Positions 1-9,110 are shown, counted from the first letter of the stretch. The stretch is 28,467 nt of DNA from an uncultured Bacteroidales bacterium (GCA_937911235.1 CALDPN010000103.1:1-28467), one strand, 5' to 3'. Numbers and translations are program-made. Notes: generated by a model not told the origin, from the sequence alone.

Positions 1-3
1 AAT

Positions 4-11
4 GATATTTG
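4..11 (+). promoter_or_regulatory. Possible -7 promoter box upstream of acpP
   Basis: GATATTTG matches the Bacteroidota -7 consensus TAnnTTTG at all fixed positions but the first. It lies 45 bases before the acpP start, a plausible distance. The -33 element would fall outside the window, so the call rests on one imperfect box. Confidence 0.35.
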
Positions 12-55
12 CATCGTTTAAAAGAACTCAAATTATTAACTAAAATTTAATTGTT

Positions 56-292
56 ATGTCAGCAGTTGCAGATAAAGTAAAAGCAATTATCGTTGAAAAA
101 TTAGGCGTTGAAGAAAGCCAAGTAGTTAATGAAGCTAGCTTCTCTAATGATCTAGGTGCAGATTCTCTTGACACTGTAGAAATGATCATGGAATTCGAAA
201 AAGAATTCGGTATCTCAATTCCAGAAGAAGAAGCAGAAAACATCTCTACCGTTGGTGACGCAATCGCATTCATCGAAAAAAACGTTAAATAA
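56..292 (+). CDS. acpP: Acyl carrier protein
   Basis: This 78-residue acidic protein is the acyl carrier of type II fatty acid synthesis. It carries growing acyl chains as thioesters on a 4'-phosphopantetheine arm in the cytoplasm. The attachment site is Ser37 in the invariant motif GADSLDTVE, and the length is normal for the family. The ATG start gives the usual N-terminus. fabF follows after 9 bases, so the carrier and a condensing enzyme that uses it are almost certainly cotranscribed. No Shine-Dalgarno sequence is visible, only an A/T-rich leader, which is usual in this phylum. Confidence 0.97.
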   Translation: MSAVADKVKAIIVEKLGVEESQVVNEASFSNDLGADSLDTVEMIMEFEKEFGISIPEEEAENISTVGDAIAFIEKNVK

Positions 293-301
293 TTCTCATA
301 C

Positions 302-1555
302 ATGAGAGAAAGAAGAGTTGTTGTAACAGGTCTTGGTGCGCTTACCCCAATAGGTAACGATGTCCCAACTTTTTGGGAATCATTAGTTAATGGAGTCAGC
401 GGAGCAGGACCTATTACACATTTTGATACATCAAAGCACAAAACGCAATTTGCCTGCGAGGTAAAGAATTTTAATCCCCAAGATCATTTCGATAGGAAAG
501 AAATAAGATTACATGATATTGTATCTTTATATGCTATGGTAGCCGCTCGCCAAGCTGTGGCTGACGCTAACATAGATACCGAGGCGGAAGATTTGAACAA
601 AATCGGAGTTATCATGGGTGTGGGTATTGGTGGACTTGGAACATTCGAAAAAGAATTGGAAGAGTTCGATAAAGGCGATGGAACCCCTAGATTCAGTCCT
701 TTCCTTATTCCTAAAATGATTGTTGACAGCTCTAGCGGTCATATCTCTATGGAATTTGGATTTAGAGGTCCCAATTATGCATGCGTTTCTGCTTGTGCTA
801 CTAGTACAAGCGCTATCTCCTCTGCATTCGACCAAATTAAACTAGGTCGAGCTAATATTATGATTACTGGTGGTGCTGAAGCTCCTATCACTAAAGTTGG
901 TGTTGGTAGTTTCAATTCAATGCGCGCTATTTCCACAAGAAATGATAGTCCAGAGACTGCTTCTCGTCCATTCTGCCAATCTCGTGATGGTTTCGTAATG
1001 GGTGAAGGTGCTGGATGTTTAGTACTTGAAGAACTTGAACACGCATTGGCTCGTGGCGCTAAAATTTATGCTGAAATAGCAGGTGTAGGCGCATCTGCCG
1101 ATGCATATCACATCACTGCTCCACATCCAGAAGGTCTTGGTGCTATCACAGTAATGAAAAATGCACTTGAAGATGCTAATATGAAGCCAGAGGATATAGA
1201 CTATATCAATGTACACGGCACATCTACACCTCAAGGAGATATAGCTGAAACAAAAGCTATTAAAGAGGTATTTGGTGAGCACGCGTATAAGCTAAATATC
1301 AGTTCTACTAAATCAATGACTGGACACTTGCTTGGTGCAACAGGTGCTGTAGAAACTATAGCGAGCATATTGGCAGTAAAAAATGACATTGTTCCTCCTA
1401 CTATCAATTTCACTGGTGAGGAAGATGAAAATATAGATTACAATCTGAATTTTACCTTCAATAAAGCACAAAAACGCGTAGTGAACGCAGCCCTTTCTAA
1501 CACATTTGGCTTCGGCGGACACAATGCAAGTATAATAGTCAAAAAATACAAATAA
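302..1555 (+). CDS. fabF: Beta-ketoacyl-ACP synthase II
   Basis: This 417-residue thiolase-fold enzyme condenses malonyl-ACP with an acyl-ACP to lengthen the fatty chain by two carbons, releasing CO2. The complete KAS I/II catalytic triad is visible: Cys165 in ACVSACATSTSA, His305 in VHGTSTP and His342 in GHLLGATGA. The C-terminal FGFGGHNAS loop is also present. Length and motif order are those of FabF, and the gene follows acpP by 9 bases, a common arrangement in Bacteroidota. The ribonuclease III gene begins 5 bases after its stop, so the three genes form one transcription unit. Confidence 0.97.
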   Translation: MRERRVVVTGLGALTPIGNDVPTFWESLVNGVSGAGPITHFDTSKHKTQFACEVKNFNPQDHFDRKEIRLHDIVSLYAMVAARQAVADANIDTEAEDLNKIGVIMGVGIGGLGTFEKELEEFDKGDGTPRFSPFLIPKMIVDSSSGHISMEFGFRGPNYACVSACATSTSAISSAFDQIKLGRANIMITGGAEAPITKVGVGSFNSMRAISTRNDSPETASRPFCQSRDGFVMGEGAGCLVLEELEHALARGAKIYAEIAGVGASADAYHITAPHPEGLGAITVMKNALEDANMKPEDIDYINVHGTSTPQGDIAETKAIKEVFGEHAYKLNISSTKSMTGHLLGATGAVETIASILAVKNDIVPPTINFTGEEDENIDYNLNFTFNKAQKRVVNAALSNTFGFGGHNASIIVKKYK

Positions 1556-1560
1556 CATTT

Positions 1561-2367
1561 GTGATACTGACTCTTATACAAAGAATAACACTTCCTGCTA
1601 AGGATAGAAAAAATTATTCCAAACTAAAAAATATACTTGGTTTTAGTCCCAGAAAATGGGACTATTACCAATTAGCTCTTACCCACTCTTCTGTGAGTAA
1701 TGAGTCGAGAAGCAGACTGCAGAACAATGAAAGACTAGAATTTTTAGGAGACTCTGTTCTAAGCACCGTCATTTCTGAAATTCTATATCAGAACTACTCA
1801 AACAAACGCGAAGGCGAACTAACAAATCTACGTTCAAAGATAGTTCAACGCGCCACATTAGACGACCTAGCAGTAAAGATAGGTCTAAACAAACTTGTAT
1901 CTTCTAACGAGCACACCCCACAATTTAAAGCACATATAAATGGCAATGCCTTTGAAGCACTTATGGGCGCTATTTTTATGGATAGAGGATACGCAAAAAG
2001 CAAAAAATTTATACTCAAACTTATTAAAGAAAAGCATATAGACATAGAGAAGTTGGCTAAACAAGAAATCAACTTCAAATCTAAGTTTATAGAGTGGACT
2101 CAACACAGAAAAGTTGATTACGAATTTATTTTCGAACCTCCAATTTACGAAAAATCAACTAACTCATCTAGGTTTACTACAAAACTTAAAGTAGAAGGTA
2201 TATTAGTGGGGACTGGCACTGGTTATACTAAAAAAGAAGCTCAACAGTTGGCATGCAAAGACGCATTGGTCAAGATTAAACAAAAGAGTTTTAGAAGAGA
2301 GCTTAGCAGTATAAAACCAGACATTTCATTGGTAAAAGATCCTAACAATACTAATATTAACAATTAA
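1561..2367 (+). CDS. rnc: Ribonuclease III
   Basis: This 268-residue endonuclease cleaves double-stranded RNA in rRNA and mRNA processing. The N-terminal RNase III domain has the signature NNERLEFLGDSVLS at about residues 55-68, with metal ligands Glu60 and Asp64. A second acidic cluster lies near NAFEALMGAIFMDRGY. A double-stranded RNA-binding domain follows, with GTGYTKKEAQQLACKDAL near residues 218-235. The start is GTG at 1561, only 5 bases after the fabF stop, and no in-frame ATG lies nearby. The tail after about residue 245 is basic and poorly conserved. Coupling of rnc to acpP-fabF is common in this phylum. Confidence 0.95.
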   Translation: MILTLIQRITLPAKDRKNYSKLKNILGFSPRKWDYYQLALTHSSVSNESRSRLQNNERLEFLGDSVLSTVISEILYQNYSNKREGELTNLRSKIVQRATLDDLAVKIGLNKLVSSNEHTPQFKAHINGNAFEALMGAIFMDRGYAKSKKFILKLIKEKHIDIEKLAKQEINFKSKFIEWTQHRKVDYEFIFEPPIYEKSTNSSRFTTKLKVEGILVGTGTGYTKKEAQQLACKDALVKIKQKSFRRELSSIKPDISLVKDPNNTNINN

Positions 2368-2370
2368 AAA

Positions 2371-4182
2371 ATGGAAAAAGAATTTGTATTATCAACCTTG
2401 ATTCACCAACAAGCTGAAAAGTATGGTGATCGTGCAGCTATTTATGGCAGGAATGATGAGACAGGTTTGTGGGAGGGGATTTCGTGGAGAGAGATGGACA
2501 AAACTGTAGAGGGATTGGCTGCGGGTATTATCGGATTAGGTGTAAAATCTAATGACCGTGTGGGTATCTTCTCACAAAACATGTGCGAAATTATAATGGC
2601 AGACTACGCCAACTACTCTGCACATGCAATCACAGTGCCACTTTATGCAACATCTACCGCTGCACAAGTGGAATTCATTGTAAATGACTCTGAAATAGGT
2701 GTTATTTATGCTGGCGAGCAATATCAATACGATGTGGCTTTAGAGGTTTTGAAGAAATCTAAATTTCTTCGCACTATTGTGGCTATCGACCCTAGCATCG
2801 ACCTAAAAGGAGAGAAAAGAGCTATTCGTTATAGCGATTTATTGGCAGAAGGCTTAAAAAATCCTCGTACAGAGGAGATTGCTGCTCGCAAAGCTCTTGC
2901 TACCAACGACGACTTGGTAAACATTCTTTACACTTCTGGTACTACTGGAAATCCTAAAGGTGTGGAACTTCGTCACTACAACTATGCAGAGGCTATGCGT
3001 ATTCACAACATTCGCCTAACTACTGCCACAGACAAAGACACTTCAATGGCATTCCTTCCTATCACTCACGTGTTTGAACGTGCATGGGACATGTTCTGCT
3101 TACAAAAAGGCATTAAGATTTATGTAAACAAACGTCCTGCAGAGATTGCTAAGATTATGCCAGAGGTACGTCCTTCACTTATGTGTGCAGTGCCTCGTTA
3201 TTGGGAAAAAGTTTACGCTGCTGTAAACGACAAAATTAATGGCAGCCCTAAACTTCTTAAATCTATCTTCAAATGGGCTATAAAAGTGGGCAGACGCAGA
3301 AATCTAGATTACTATCGCAATGGTAAACACTCTCCACTAAACATTGGTCTTGCATATAAATTTATTGCTAAACCATTGTTTAACAAGGTTAAGAAAGCTG
3401 CTGGCTTAGACAATGGTAACTTCTTCCCTGTGGCTGGTGCAAGACTTGCTGATGAAATTCTAGAATTTATGCATGCTATTGGCATCAACATTGTTTATGG
3501 TTATGGTCTAACAGAATCTTGTGCAACTGTATGTTGTTTTCCACTAAACAATAGAGGTTACATTATTGGTTCAATCGGTCAAATTATGCCAGACCTACAA
3601 GTAAAAATTTCTAGCGAGGGCGAAATCCTTCTTAAAGGTAAAACTATTACTTCAGGTTATTACAAACGTCCTGATGCTAATGCAGAATCTTATACAGAAG
3701 ACGGATTCTTCAAAACTGGTGATGCTGGTTACATAGATATGCAAAACAACCTTTATATCACAGACCGTATCAAAGACTTGTTTAAAACAGCTGGTGGTAA
3801 ATATATAGCGCCTCAACACCTAGAAGGTTTATTCTCAGACTCTAGCTATATCGACCAATGCGTGGCTATTGGCAACGAAAGAAAATATGTTTCTATGCTT
3901 ATTGTGCCAAACTTCGACAACTTGAGTAAATATGCAGAAAGTAAAGGACTAAAATTCTCCTCTAAAGAAGAACTTATTGCTCTTCCAGAAGTGGTGGCTC
4001 TTTACGATGGCATTATTCTAGAAAAGAACGAAGGGCTTGCTCGTTACGAACAAATCAAACGCTTCACCCTACTTCCAAATGCGTTTACAATGGACCAAGG
4101 TCACTTAACAAACACCTTGAAAATAAAACGTAAGGTAGTGAACGAATTGTTTGCAAAAGAGATAAACGCAATGTACGAGTAA
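2371..4182 (+). CDS. Long-chain fatty acid--CoA ligase (AMP-forming)
   Basis: This 603-residue member of the ANL adenylating superfamily would activate a fatty acid with ATP to an acyl-AMP and then an acyl-CoA. The phosphate-binding motif YTSGTTGNPKGV is at about residues 187-198. Further motifs are YGYGLTESCATV and, in the C-terminal part, FFKTGDAGYID. The length and the insert between the first two motifs fit the FadD15-like long-chain subgroup. There is no signal peptide. It starts 3 bases after the rnc stop, so it belongs to the acpP operon, which suggests a role in recycling or taking up fatty acids. The exact acyl chain length and acceptor cannot be read from the sequence. Confidence 0.9.
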   Translation: MEKEFVLSTLIHQQAEKYGDRAAIYGRNDETGLWEGISWREMDKTVEGLAAGIIGLGVKSNDRVGIFSQNMCEIIMADYANYSAHAITVPLYATSTAAQVEFIVNDSEIGVIYAGEQYQYDVALEVLKKSKFLRTIVAIDPSIDLKGEKRAIRYSDLLAEGLKNPRTEEIAARKALATNDDLVNILYTSGTTGNPKGVELRHYNYAEAMRIHNIRLTTATDKDTSMAFLPITHVFERAWDMFCLQKGIKIYVNKRPAEIAKIMPEVRPSLMCAVPRYWEKVYAAVNDKINGSPKLLKSIFKWAIKVGRRRNLDYYRNGKHSPLNIGLAYKFIAKPLFNKVKKAAGLDNGNFFPVAGARLADEILEFMHAIGINIVYGYGLTESCATVCCFPLNNRGYIIGSIGQIMPDLQVKISSEGEILLKGKTITSGYYKRPDANAESYTEDGFFKTGDAGYIDMQNNLYITDRIKDLFKTAGGKYIAPQHLEGLFSDSSYIDQCVAIGNERKYVSMLIVPNFDNLSKYAESKGLKFSSKEELIALPEVVALYDGIILEKNEGLARYEQIKRFTLLPNAFTMDQGHLTNTLKIKRKVVNELFAKEINAMYE

Positions 4183-4205
4183 AATTTCTCTTTGTATAAT
4201 ATAAA

Positions 4206-4242
4206 AAAAGCGCTGCTCATTTTCTTCCTGAGCATCGCTTTT
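4206..4242. terminator. Bidirectional intrinsic terminator between convergent operons
   Basis: A hairpin with arms GCG-C-TGCTCA and TGAGCA-T-CGC (one C/T mismatch, 9-base loop) is flanked by A7 on the left and T4 on the right. It can stop the acpP operon on the plus strand. It looks stronger on the minus strand, where seven T residues follow the stem. Confidence 0.8.
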
Positions 4243-4280
4243 GGTTTATATTAGGCAGTTTCCCTTTTTACGTTTTAAAA

Positions 4281-4361
4281 TTATTTATCTAAAAATCTAT
4301 AATAAATAAATGCTGCGATTGCTATTGCAGAAACAAAACCACATATTAAAATTGTTCCCAT
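4281..4361 (-). CDS. Possible 26-residue single-pass membrane peptide
   Basis: An ATG at 4361 opens a frame of 26 codons closed by TAA at 4281. The peptide begins MGTILICGFVSAIAIAA, continues with a short aromatic stretch and ends RFLDK. This is a single hydrophobic helix with a short charged C-terminus. It lies 30 bases beyond the DUF5723 gene on the same strand and before the shared terminator, so it would be the last cistron of that operon. An A/T-rich leader precedes the ATG, as for neighbouring genes. I do not recognise a family. Chance occurrence in AT-rich DNA is possible, but the membrane-like composition and the position favour a real small gene. Confidence 0.45.
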   Translation of the reverse strand: MGTILICGFVSAIAIAAFIYYRFLDK

Positions 4362-4390
4362 ATTTTTTTATATTTTAATGTTTCTTATTT

Positions 4391-5857
4391 TTATTGTTCT
4401 GATACTTCGGCAGATACTGGCGCTGGCTCTGGAAGAGTATCTTCAACTACTACTGGTTCGTATTTAATCTTTTTCTTTTTGCAACCAAAGGTTAATACTA
4501 AACCTGCTTGTACGTTTACTGCCGATGTTTTATAAGGGATACCTACTGCTGAGTAGTGTACTGGTGTGTAATCTGACACAGCATAGAAACTAAATGGTGG
4601 TATTCTTAAGTTTACTCCTAAACCAAATGTGCTACTTCTGCCAGAGATTAATGAATAGCTAGCCGATAGACCAAACCATGAGCAAGGACGCAGGTTGTAG
4701 CCTACAGTAATTTCTTCGTCCCAGTGGTTGTAGTTATATGAGGTTTTAGAAACAAGTCCTATACTCATCATATTGTCTAGGAAATTATATTCTATACCTG
4801 CATAAATTTTACCATTCATCATTGAGGTATAGCGACCCAACTCGTTGTTGGCATATAGATTTACACTCGACAACACGTCTGTTTCCACATCTACCTCTGG
4901 CTTATCCTCAGAGGCAGAAGTACCAATTTCTACACCTTTGAATGAATAATCTACTGCTCCTGTTAGCTCTGTAGTGCCTGTTTCCCAGACCATAAAGCCT
5001 AAATCTTTTACAGAGAAAGAGATTTTTACCTCTGGCACTGGTTGATATACGGCTCCTAAGTCTAAAGCGGCACCTATACTTGGCTTGTAGGCTGAGAATA
5101 TGTCATCTAAACTTTCTTTAAATGAGAAACCATTCAACTTACCATCTTCGTCTGTGGTAAAGTCTAACAATGGTTGAGAGATTTTTGCATCAAGAGTTCC
5201 AGAAATATTCCACTCTTCATGAGACATATTTAAAGTGGCATCTTGGAGTTTTGCATTTACATTTAGCAAACCTAAAAGTATATGAAGTTTTGCACCAATT
5301 GTCCATTCATCGTTTATTCTGTGAGAATATCCTACATTAAAGTCTGCGTATGCGTTTAGCTTTGCACGAGTAGTTAGATCGTAGGTATTTACAGTTAAAG
5401 TATCTGGTGTGCCATATAATCCTAGGACAACTATATCTTTTGGCAAACCTACTGTAGCATCTACTCTTAACGATGTGTTGAAGGTAAAATAGCCTTTTTC
5501 TTTTATTCTAAAACCAAAGCCTAAAAGACTAATGTCTGTTTCTACATCGGCACCAAAAGACTTCATTAGTTTTGAATAAAGTTCATCTTTATTTCCATAC
5601 TCTGGATGAAGAAAGGTAACAAATTTATTATCCTTCACATAAAACAAGTCATTTAACGAGATGCCACCTGTATTTGCGTATGCAGATACTGTTGACACTG
5701 CAGGAAGTTCTACAAACGCGGTACATCTTGGTTGTAGTGCAGGGTTCATTGTTTGCTGATATGGAAGATATTCCATAAAGTACATAGTATTGGGAGTAGC
5801 CAATGCTGTGGTTAAACCCAATAATAAAACTGTATATATTGCTATTATTTTTTTCAT
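4391..5857 (-). CDS. DUF5723-like outer membrane beta-barrel protein
   Basis: This 488-residue protein has a signal peptide (about residues 1-20, ending near ALATP). The rest is a series of alternating polar and hydrophobic segments rich in Gly, Tyr and Phe, as in outer membrane barrels; YSHRINDEWTIGAKLHI and NLRPCSWFGLSASYSL are examples. The overall plan, including a final strand near NVQAGLVLTFG followed by a Lys- and Glu-rich tail, fits the DUF5723 family of Bacteroidota, whose function is unknown. It starts 20 bases after the upstream lipoprotein gene, so the two are probably cotranscribed and may act together at the outer membrane. The tail after the last strand (KKKKIKYEP, then acidic) probably lies in the periplasm. 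Confidence 0.7.
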   Translation of the reverse strand: MKKIIAIYTVLLLGLTTALATPNTMYFMEYLPYQQTMNPALQPRCTAFVELPAVSTVSAYANTGGISLNDLFYVKDNKFVTFLHPEYGNKDELYSKLMKSFGADVETDISLLGFGFRIKEKGYFTFNTSLRVDATVGLPKDIVVLGLYGTPDTLTVNTYDLTTRAKLNAYADFNVGYSHRINDEWTIGAKLHILLGLLNVNAKLQDATLNMSHEEWNISGTLDAKISQPLLDFTTDEDGKLNGFSFKESLDDIFSAYKPSIGAALDLGAVYQPVPEVKISFSVKDLGFMVWETGTTELTGAVDYSFKGVEIGTSASEDKPEVDVETDVLSSVNLYANNELGRYTSMMNGKIYAGIEYNFLDNMMSIGLVSKTSYNYNHWDEEITVGYNLRPCSWFGLSASYSLISGRSSTFGLGVNLRIPPFSFYAVSDYTPVHYSAVGIPYKTSAVNVQAGLVLTFGCKKKKIKYEPVVVEDTLPEPAPVSAEVSEQ

Positions 5858-5877
5858 ATTCTAAATATTAATTGGGT

Positions 5878-7644
5878 TTATTCTATAGTTTCTACTTCAC
5901 TTCCGCCCATTAGTTCTCCTGCATCTAAAATTGCAGAGCCTGTAATATGGAACATAATCTTAAGGTCTAACCAGTCTGTTGACTTCAAGAATACATTTTT
6001 GTGTTCTTCGTTTTCTAATTTATATTCAAAAACAACTCTTACTTGTTCAGACAATAACTTTTCTAAGTCTTTGTAAGGAAGAACCAACATAAGCATTTCT
6101 TCTGGTTCTGTTTCTTTTATCACATTGCCAAGTGCATCCACCTCTCCTGCTTTAATCTTAAATTCTTTTGCAGATGAAAGTATTATTTCTTTGTCTTGGC
6201 TATCTAAAAATTTAAGTTTAGCATCTACTCCAAGTGGCAAGTGGTTTTTATAATAGAATTTTAATATCGCCTTGCTTTCTTCTGAGATTTTAGCTTTTTC
6301 CAACGCAGTCAAAGAACCTAAAGATAGAGCTACAGTATCTTGTCTTGTTAGTCTAAAGTTCTTTTCTGGATTTTCCTCGTCGCCTTCAAACCATAATGGC
6401 AATTTTGTAATCTCTTTTGTTTTGATATCGCTATCATAGAAGAAGAAGTGTACTTTACTTCTGTCGGTTTCTTCTGAACGAATACGATATTTGTATCTTA
6501 GTTTGTCCACCTTAATTTTGAACAAACGGTCGGTGTGACCATTTTCTCTATTAAGAGTAAGTTCTGTATATTTTGTTAGTTTCGATACGTCGTAGTTTAG
6601 AAGTTCTTGGTGAGATAGTCCTTGAATTTCCTCGTATAAAGGTGTATTTAACACAATCGACATACCATCTTCACCGTTGAAATCGGCTCTTACCACTTCG
6701 CCTGTGCTTGATGAAATACCTTCTACATAGTCTATAAAATATCTTGCAGGCACACCAATATTGTTGTGGCAAGTCATAAAGATTTCTGGGTCGTAGAAAG
6801 GAAGGTTTAGTCCTGATAGATACACATCTTGTGCATAGTCGAATTCTATTTCTTTTTCATTTTCTACTATATCGCGAGCATTACCAATATTGATAAAGGT
6901 AACGTGTGGTTTCATATGAGAGCAATCTAAGGCAATTTCAAACACATTTGAAATATCCATATCTTTATCGGTGCTAACGTATCCTTTAAAGTTTATATGA
7001 ATATTATCTTTACCTGCCAATCTTAGCATAGCACCATACAGATTGATATGTGTTTCGATTAGTGGATGTTCCTCATCTATATTGGTAAGGTCTATTTCTA
7101 TTGCATTCTCTGGGTATATTTCTGGGTTAAGAAGAAGTTCATCTTCTTTAAACGTAAGTTTTAAATATGAGCCTTCCTTCATTTTCTTTGGGAAGTTTAT
7201 TCTTATATCAATCATAGACTCGCCCATTAATATACTATCCAAACGTTCGTTTTCGTTTGTATTGATATTTGGGAATTTCAACTTTAAATCGTAGTCTATT
7301 TCTGCTTCGGTTGGCTGGATTAAACTCAACAGACCTACAGGAACATTTAAGCTAAATGTTGTAGATGGAAGCACTTGAAGTTGGTCTATAAGGTCGTTGC
7401 CAAGATATTGACTATCTTGTTTAACAATAATCAGAGTATCTCCGTTTATATTTATCTCAAACTCACCCAACGAATCTATGCTAAGTACATCCACAATGTT
7501 GAGTTTTGAATATGCAAGTGGACCCACCAATTCTGTTTCAAGCTCCACTGTAGTATCCAAATTATTGAAATTGTATTTGTTATCTACACAAGAAACGAAA
7601 CCAAATATTGCTAATGCTAAAAATATAAGTGTTTTTATCTTCAT
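5878..7644 (-). CDS. Large secreted lipoprotein of unknown function
   Basis: This 588-residue protein has a lipoprotein signal peptide ending in FVSC with acceptor Cys19. The mature part has no membrane helix and is built of beta-rich segments with many acidic residues. I do not recognise a catalytic motif. The length and its pairing with a barrel-like protein 20 bases downstream suggest an envelope complex or a surface adhesin-like module. A TACCTTTG box 23 bases upstream of the ATG gives it its own promoter, so it need not depend on the helicase gene before it. The function remains unassigned. Confidence 0.75.
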   Translation of the reverse strand: MKIKTLIFLALAIFGFVSCVDNKYNFNNLDTTVELETELVGPLAYSKLNIVDVLSIDSLGEFEININGDTLIIVKQDSQYLGNDLIDQLQVLPSTTFSLNVPVGLLSLIQPTEAEIDYDLKLKFPNINTNENERLDSILMGESMIDIRINFPKKMKEGSYLKLTFKEDELLLNPEIYPENAIEIDLTNIDEEHPLIETHINLYGAMLRLAGKDNIHINFKGYVSTDKDMDISNVFEIALDCSHMKPHVTFINIGNARDIVENEKEIEFDYAQDVYLSGLNLPFYDPEIFMTCHNNIGVPARYFIDYVEGISSSTGEVVRADFNGEDGMSIVLNTPLYEEIQGLSHQELLNYDVSKLTKYTELTLNRENGHTDRLFKIKVDKLRYKYRIRSEETDRSKVHFFFYDSDIKTKEITKLPLWFEGDEENPEKNFRLTRQDTVALSLGSLTALEKAKISEESKAILKFYYKNHLPLGVDAKLKFLDSQDKEIILSSAKEFKIKAGEVDALGNVIKETEPEEMLMLVLPYKDLEKLLSEQVRVVFEYKLENEEHKNVFLKSTDWLDLKIMFHITGSAILDAGELMGGSEVETIE

Positions 7645-7666
7645 AACCTTAAATAACGTTTATTTA

Positions 7667-7674
7667 CAAAGGTA
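7667..7674 (-). promoter_or_regulatory. -7 promoter box for the lipoprotein/DUF5723 operon
   Basis: Read on the minus strand, TACCTTTG matches TAnnTTTG exactly and lies 23 bases before the lipoprotein ATG, in the 36-base gap after the helicase stop. No clear TTG is seen at -33. Confidence 0.6.
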
Positions 7675-7680
7675 ATAATT

Positions 7681-9063
7681 TTATTTAAAATAATCATCGG
7701 AGAACTGTATTAAATACAGTTTTTCTGTGGCACGAGTTACTGCCGTGTAGAGCCAACGCATAAAACTTATATCTATTTCGTCTTTTGCTATGCGTCCCAT
7801 ATCTACATAAATGTGTTTCCACTGACCACCTTGAGCTTTGTGGCAAGTAATGGCATACGCTAGTTTTACTTGTAGAGCATTAAGGTATTTGTCTTCTCGC
7901 ATCTTTTTATAGCGTTCTCTTTTCGATTTTATATGAGCGTAATCCTCTTCTACTGCTTTGAAGAGTTTGGTATTGAGTTCTTGAAGTTCGGCAGGGGTAA
8001 CGCAAGTGAGAGACTCCTCTAATATTGTAACATCTATTTCGTATGAATAGTCTGAAAAATAGAGAGTTAAATCTCTAAAATTCATTCCATATAGTTCTTT
8101 TGTTCTGCCTATACGAACAATTTCTGCCATATCTCCATTGGCTATTAGTTCTAGTCCGTAGTCGCCACCAAAGAAATAGTTATTCTTTAGCACCATTAGT
8201 TTGTCGCCACTAGAAAGTTTTCCTTCTTTGCTAAGTATTCTATTTCTAATGCCGTTTGCATATAGGCTCGCCATTTTGTTGGAACGGGTAACAACCAATG
8301 TTTCTTCCATTCCTACTGTGGCAAAAGATTGCTCTATGCATTCTACAAAGTTGCTACCATCTACCCTTTTCACATCTGGAAAACATTGTAGTTGCAGGCT
8401 TTCTGGACTTTCTATATTTTGTCTAATATGTGTGGCATTGACCAAAATACCGCTTTCCTCCGACTGACGAAGCACTTCTGTGAGGGTGCAAGAGGTAACA
8501 TCTAGCCCCATACTTTCTAGTTTTTTCACATCTAGTGCTGGCGAGTATTCTTGGAAAACAGGAGGAAGCTGAGCGTCGTCGCCGAGCAAAAGAAGTTTGG
8601 TATTTGGTGCTCCTGAAAATACATACTCTATCAAGTCTGAAAGCAAGTCGCCTGTGCCGAAAAAGCTTTCGCTAGAGGTGTTTATCATAGATGCCTCATC
8701 CACCACAAAAAGTGCATTTGAAACTTTGTTGAAACCTAACACAAAGTTTGATGCAATATCCATAGATTTTTTGTGATATATAGCTCTGTGAATGGTGGAT
8801 GCCGGTGCTGATGAATAGTTGCCCAACACTTTTGCTGCTCTACCTGTGGGTGCAAGCAAAATAATAGGAATATTTAGTTCTTTGCATGTCTTTACAAGTG
8901 CACTTACTAGCGTGGTTTTACCTGTACCTGCATATCCTTTAAGCAAAAAAGTTTTATGCGACTCTCTTTTTGTCATAAACGAAGAAAAAAGGTCGATAAA
9001 CTTGGTCTGATCCTTGGTAGGCTCAAACTTGAAGTGTTTTAATATGCAGTGTTTGAATAACAT
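7681..9063 (-). CDS. RecD-like superfamily 1 DNA helicase (AAA family ATPase)
   Basis: This 460-residue soluble protein has the helicase motifs of the RecD/TraA group in order. They are motif Q near EPTKDQTKFID, Walker A GYAGTGKT at 43-50, motif Ia APTGRAAK near 71-78, Walker B FVVDEASM near 119-126, and LLLLGDDAQLPPV. The UvrD-like C-terminal block has YAITCHKAQGGQW and WLYTAVTRATEKLYLI. These support ATP-driven DNA unwinding or translocation, probably in repair. It is shorter than RecD, and no recB or recC lies nearby, so it is better treated as a stand-alone helicase than as an exonuclease V subunit. It is transcribed divergently from the B12 leader. The start is the first ATG after a good -7 box. 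Confidence 0.88.
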   Translation of the reverse strand: MLFKHCILKHFKFEPTKDQTKFIDLFSSFMTKRESHKTFLLKGYAGTGKTTLVSALVKTCKELNIPIILLAPTGRAAKVLGNYSSAPASTIHRAIYHKKSMDIASNFVLGFNKVSNALFVVDEASMINTSSESFFGTGDLLSDLIEYVFSGAPNTKLLLLGDDAQLPPVFQEYSPALDVKKLESMGLDVTSCTLTEVLRQSEESGILVNATHIRQNIESPESLQLQCFPDVKRVDGSNFVECIEQSFATVGMEETLVVTRSNKMASLYANGIRNRILSKEGKLSSGDKLMVLKNNYFFGGDYGLELIANGDMAEIVRIGRTKELYGMNFRDLTLYFSDYSYEIDVTILEESLTCVTPAELQELNTKLFKAVEEDYAHIKSKRERYKKMREDKYLNALQVKLAYAITCHKAQGGQWKHIYVDMGRIAKDEIDISFMRWLYTAVTRATEKLYLIQFSDDYFK

Positions 9064-9082
9064 AGGTATGATTTTCAGACTG

Positions 9083-9090
9083 CAAATTTA
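9083..9090 (-). promoter_or_regulatory. -7 promoter box of the helicase gene
   Basis: TAAATTTG on the minus strand is an exact TAnnTTTG match 19 bases before the helicase ATG. The upstream side is T-rich on the plus strand and offers no TTG at -33, so the promoter may be moderate. Confidence 0.6.
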
Positions 9091-9110
9091 TCACATTTTT
9101 TTTGTAATTT

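Noticed and set aside
40..441. Minus-strand frame opposite acpP and fabF
   Set aside because: It is an antisense shadow: low-complexity Ser/Thr/Pro composition, no domain, and it covers two well-supported genes.
7721..7740. TGGCACGAG sequence resembling a -24 sigma-54 element
   Set aside because: It lies inside the helicase coding sequence and has no TTGC at the required distance, unlike the htpG site.
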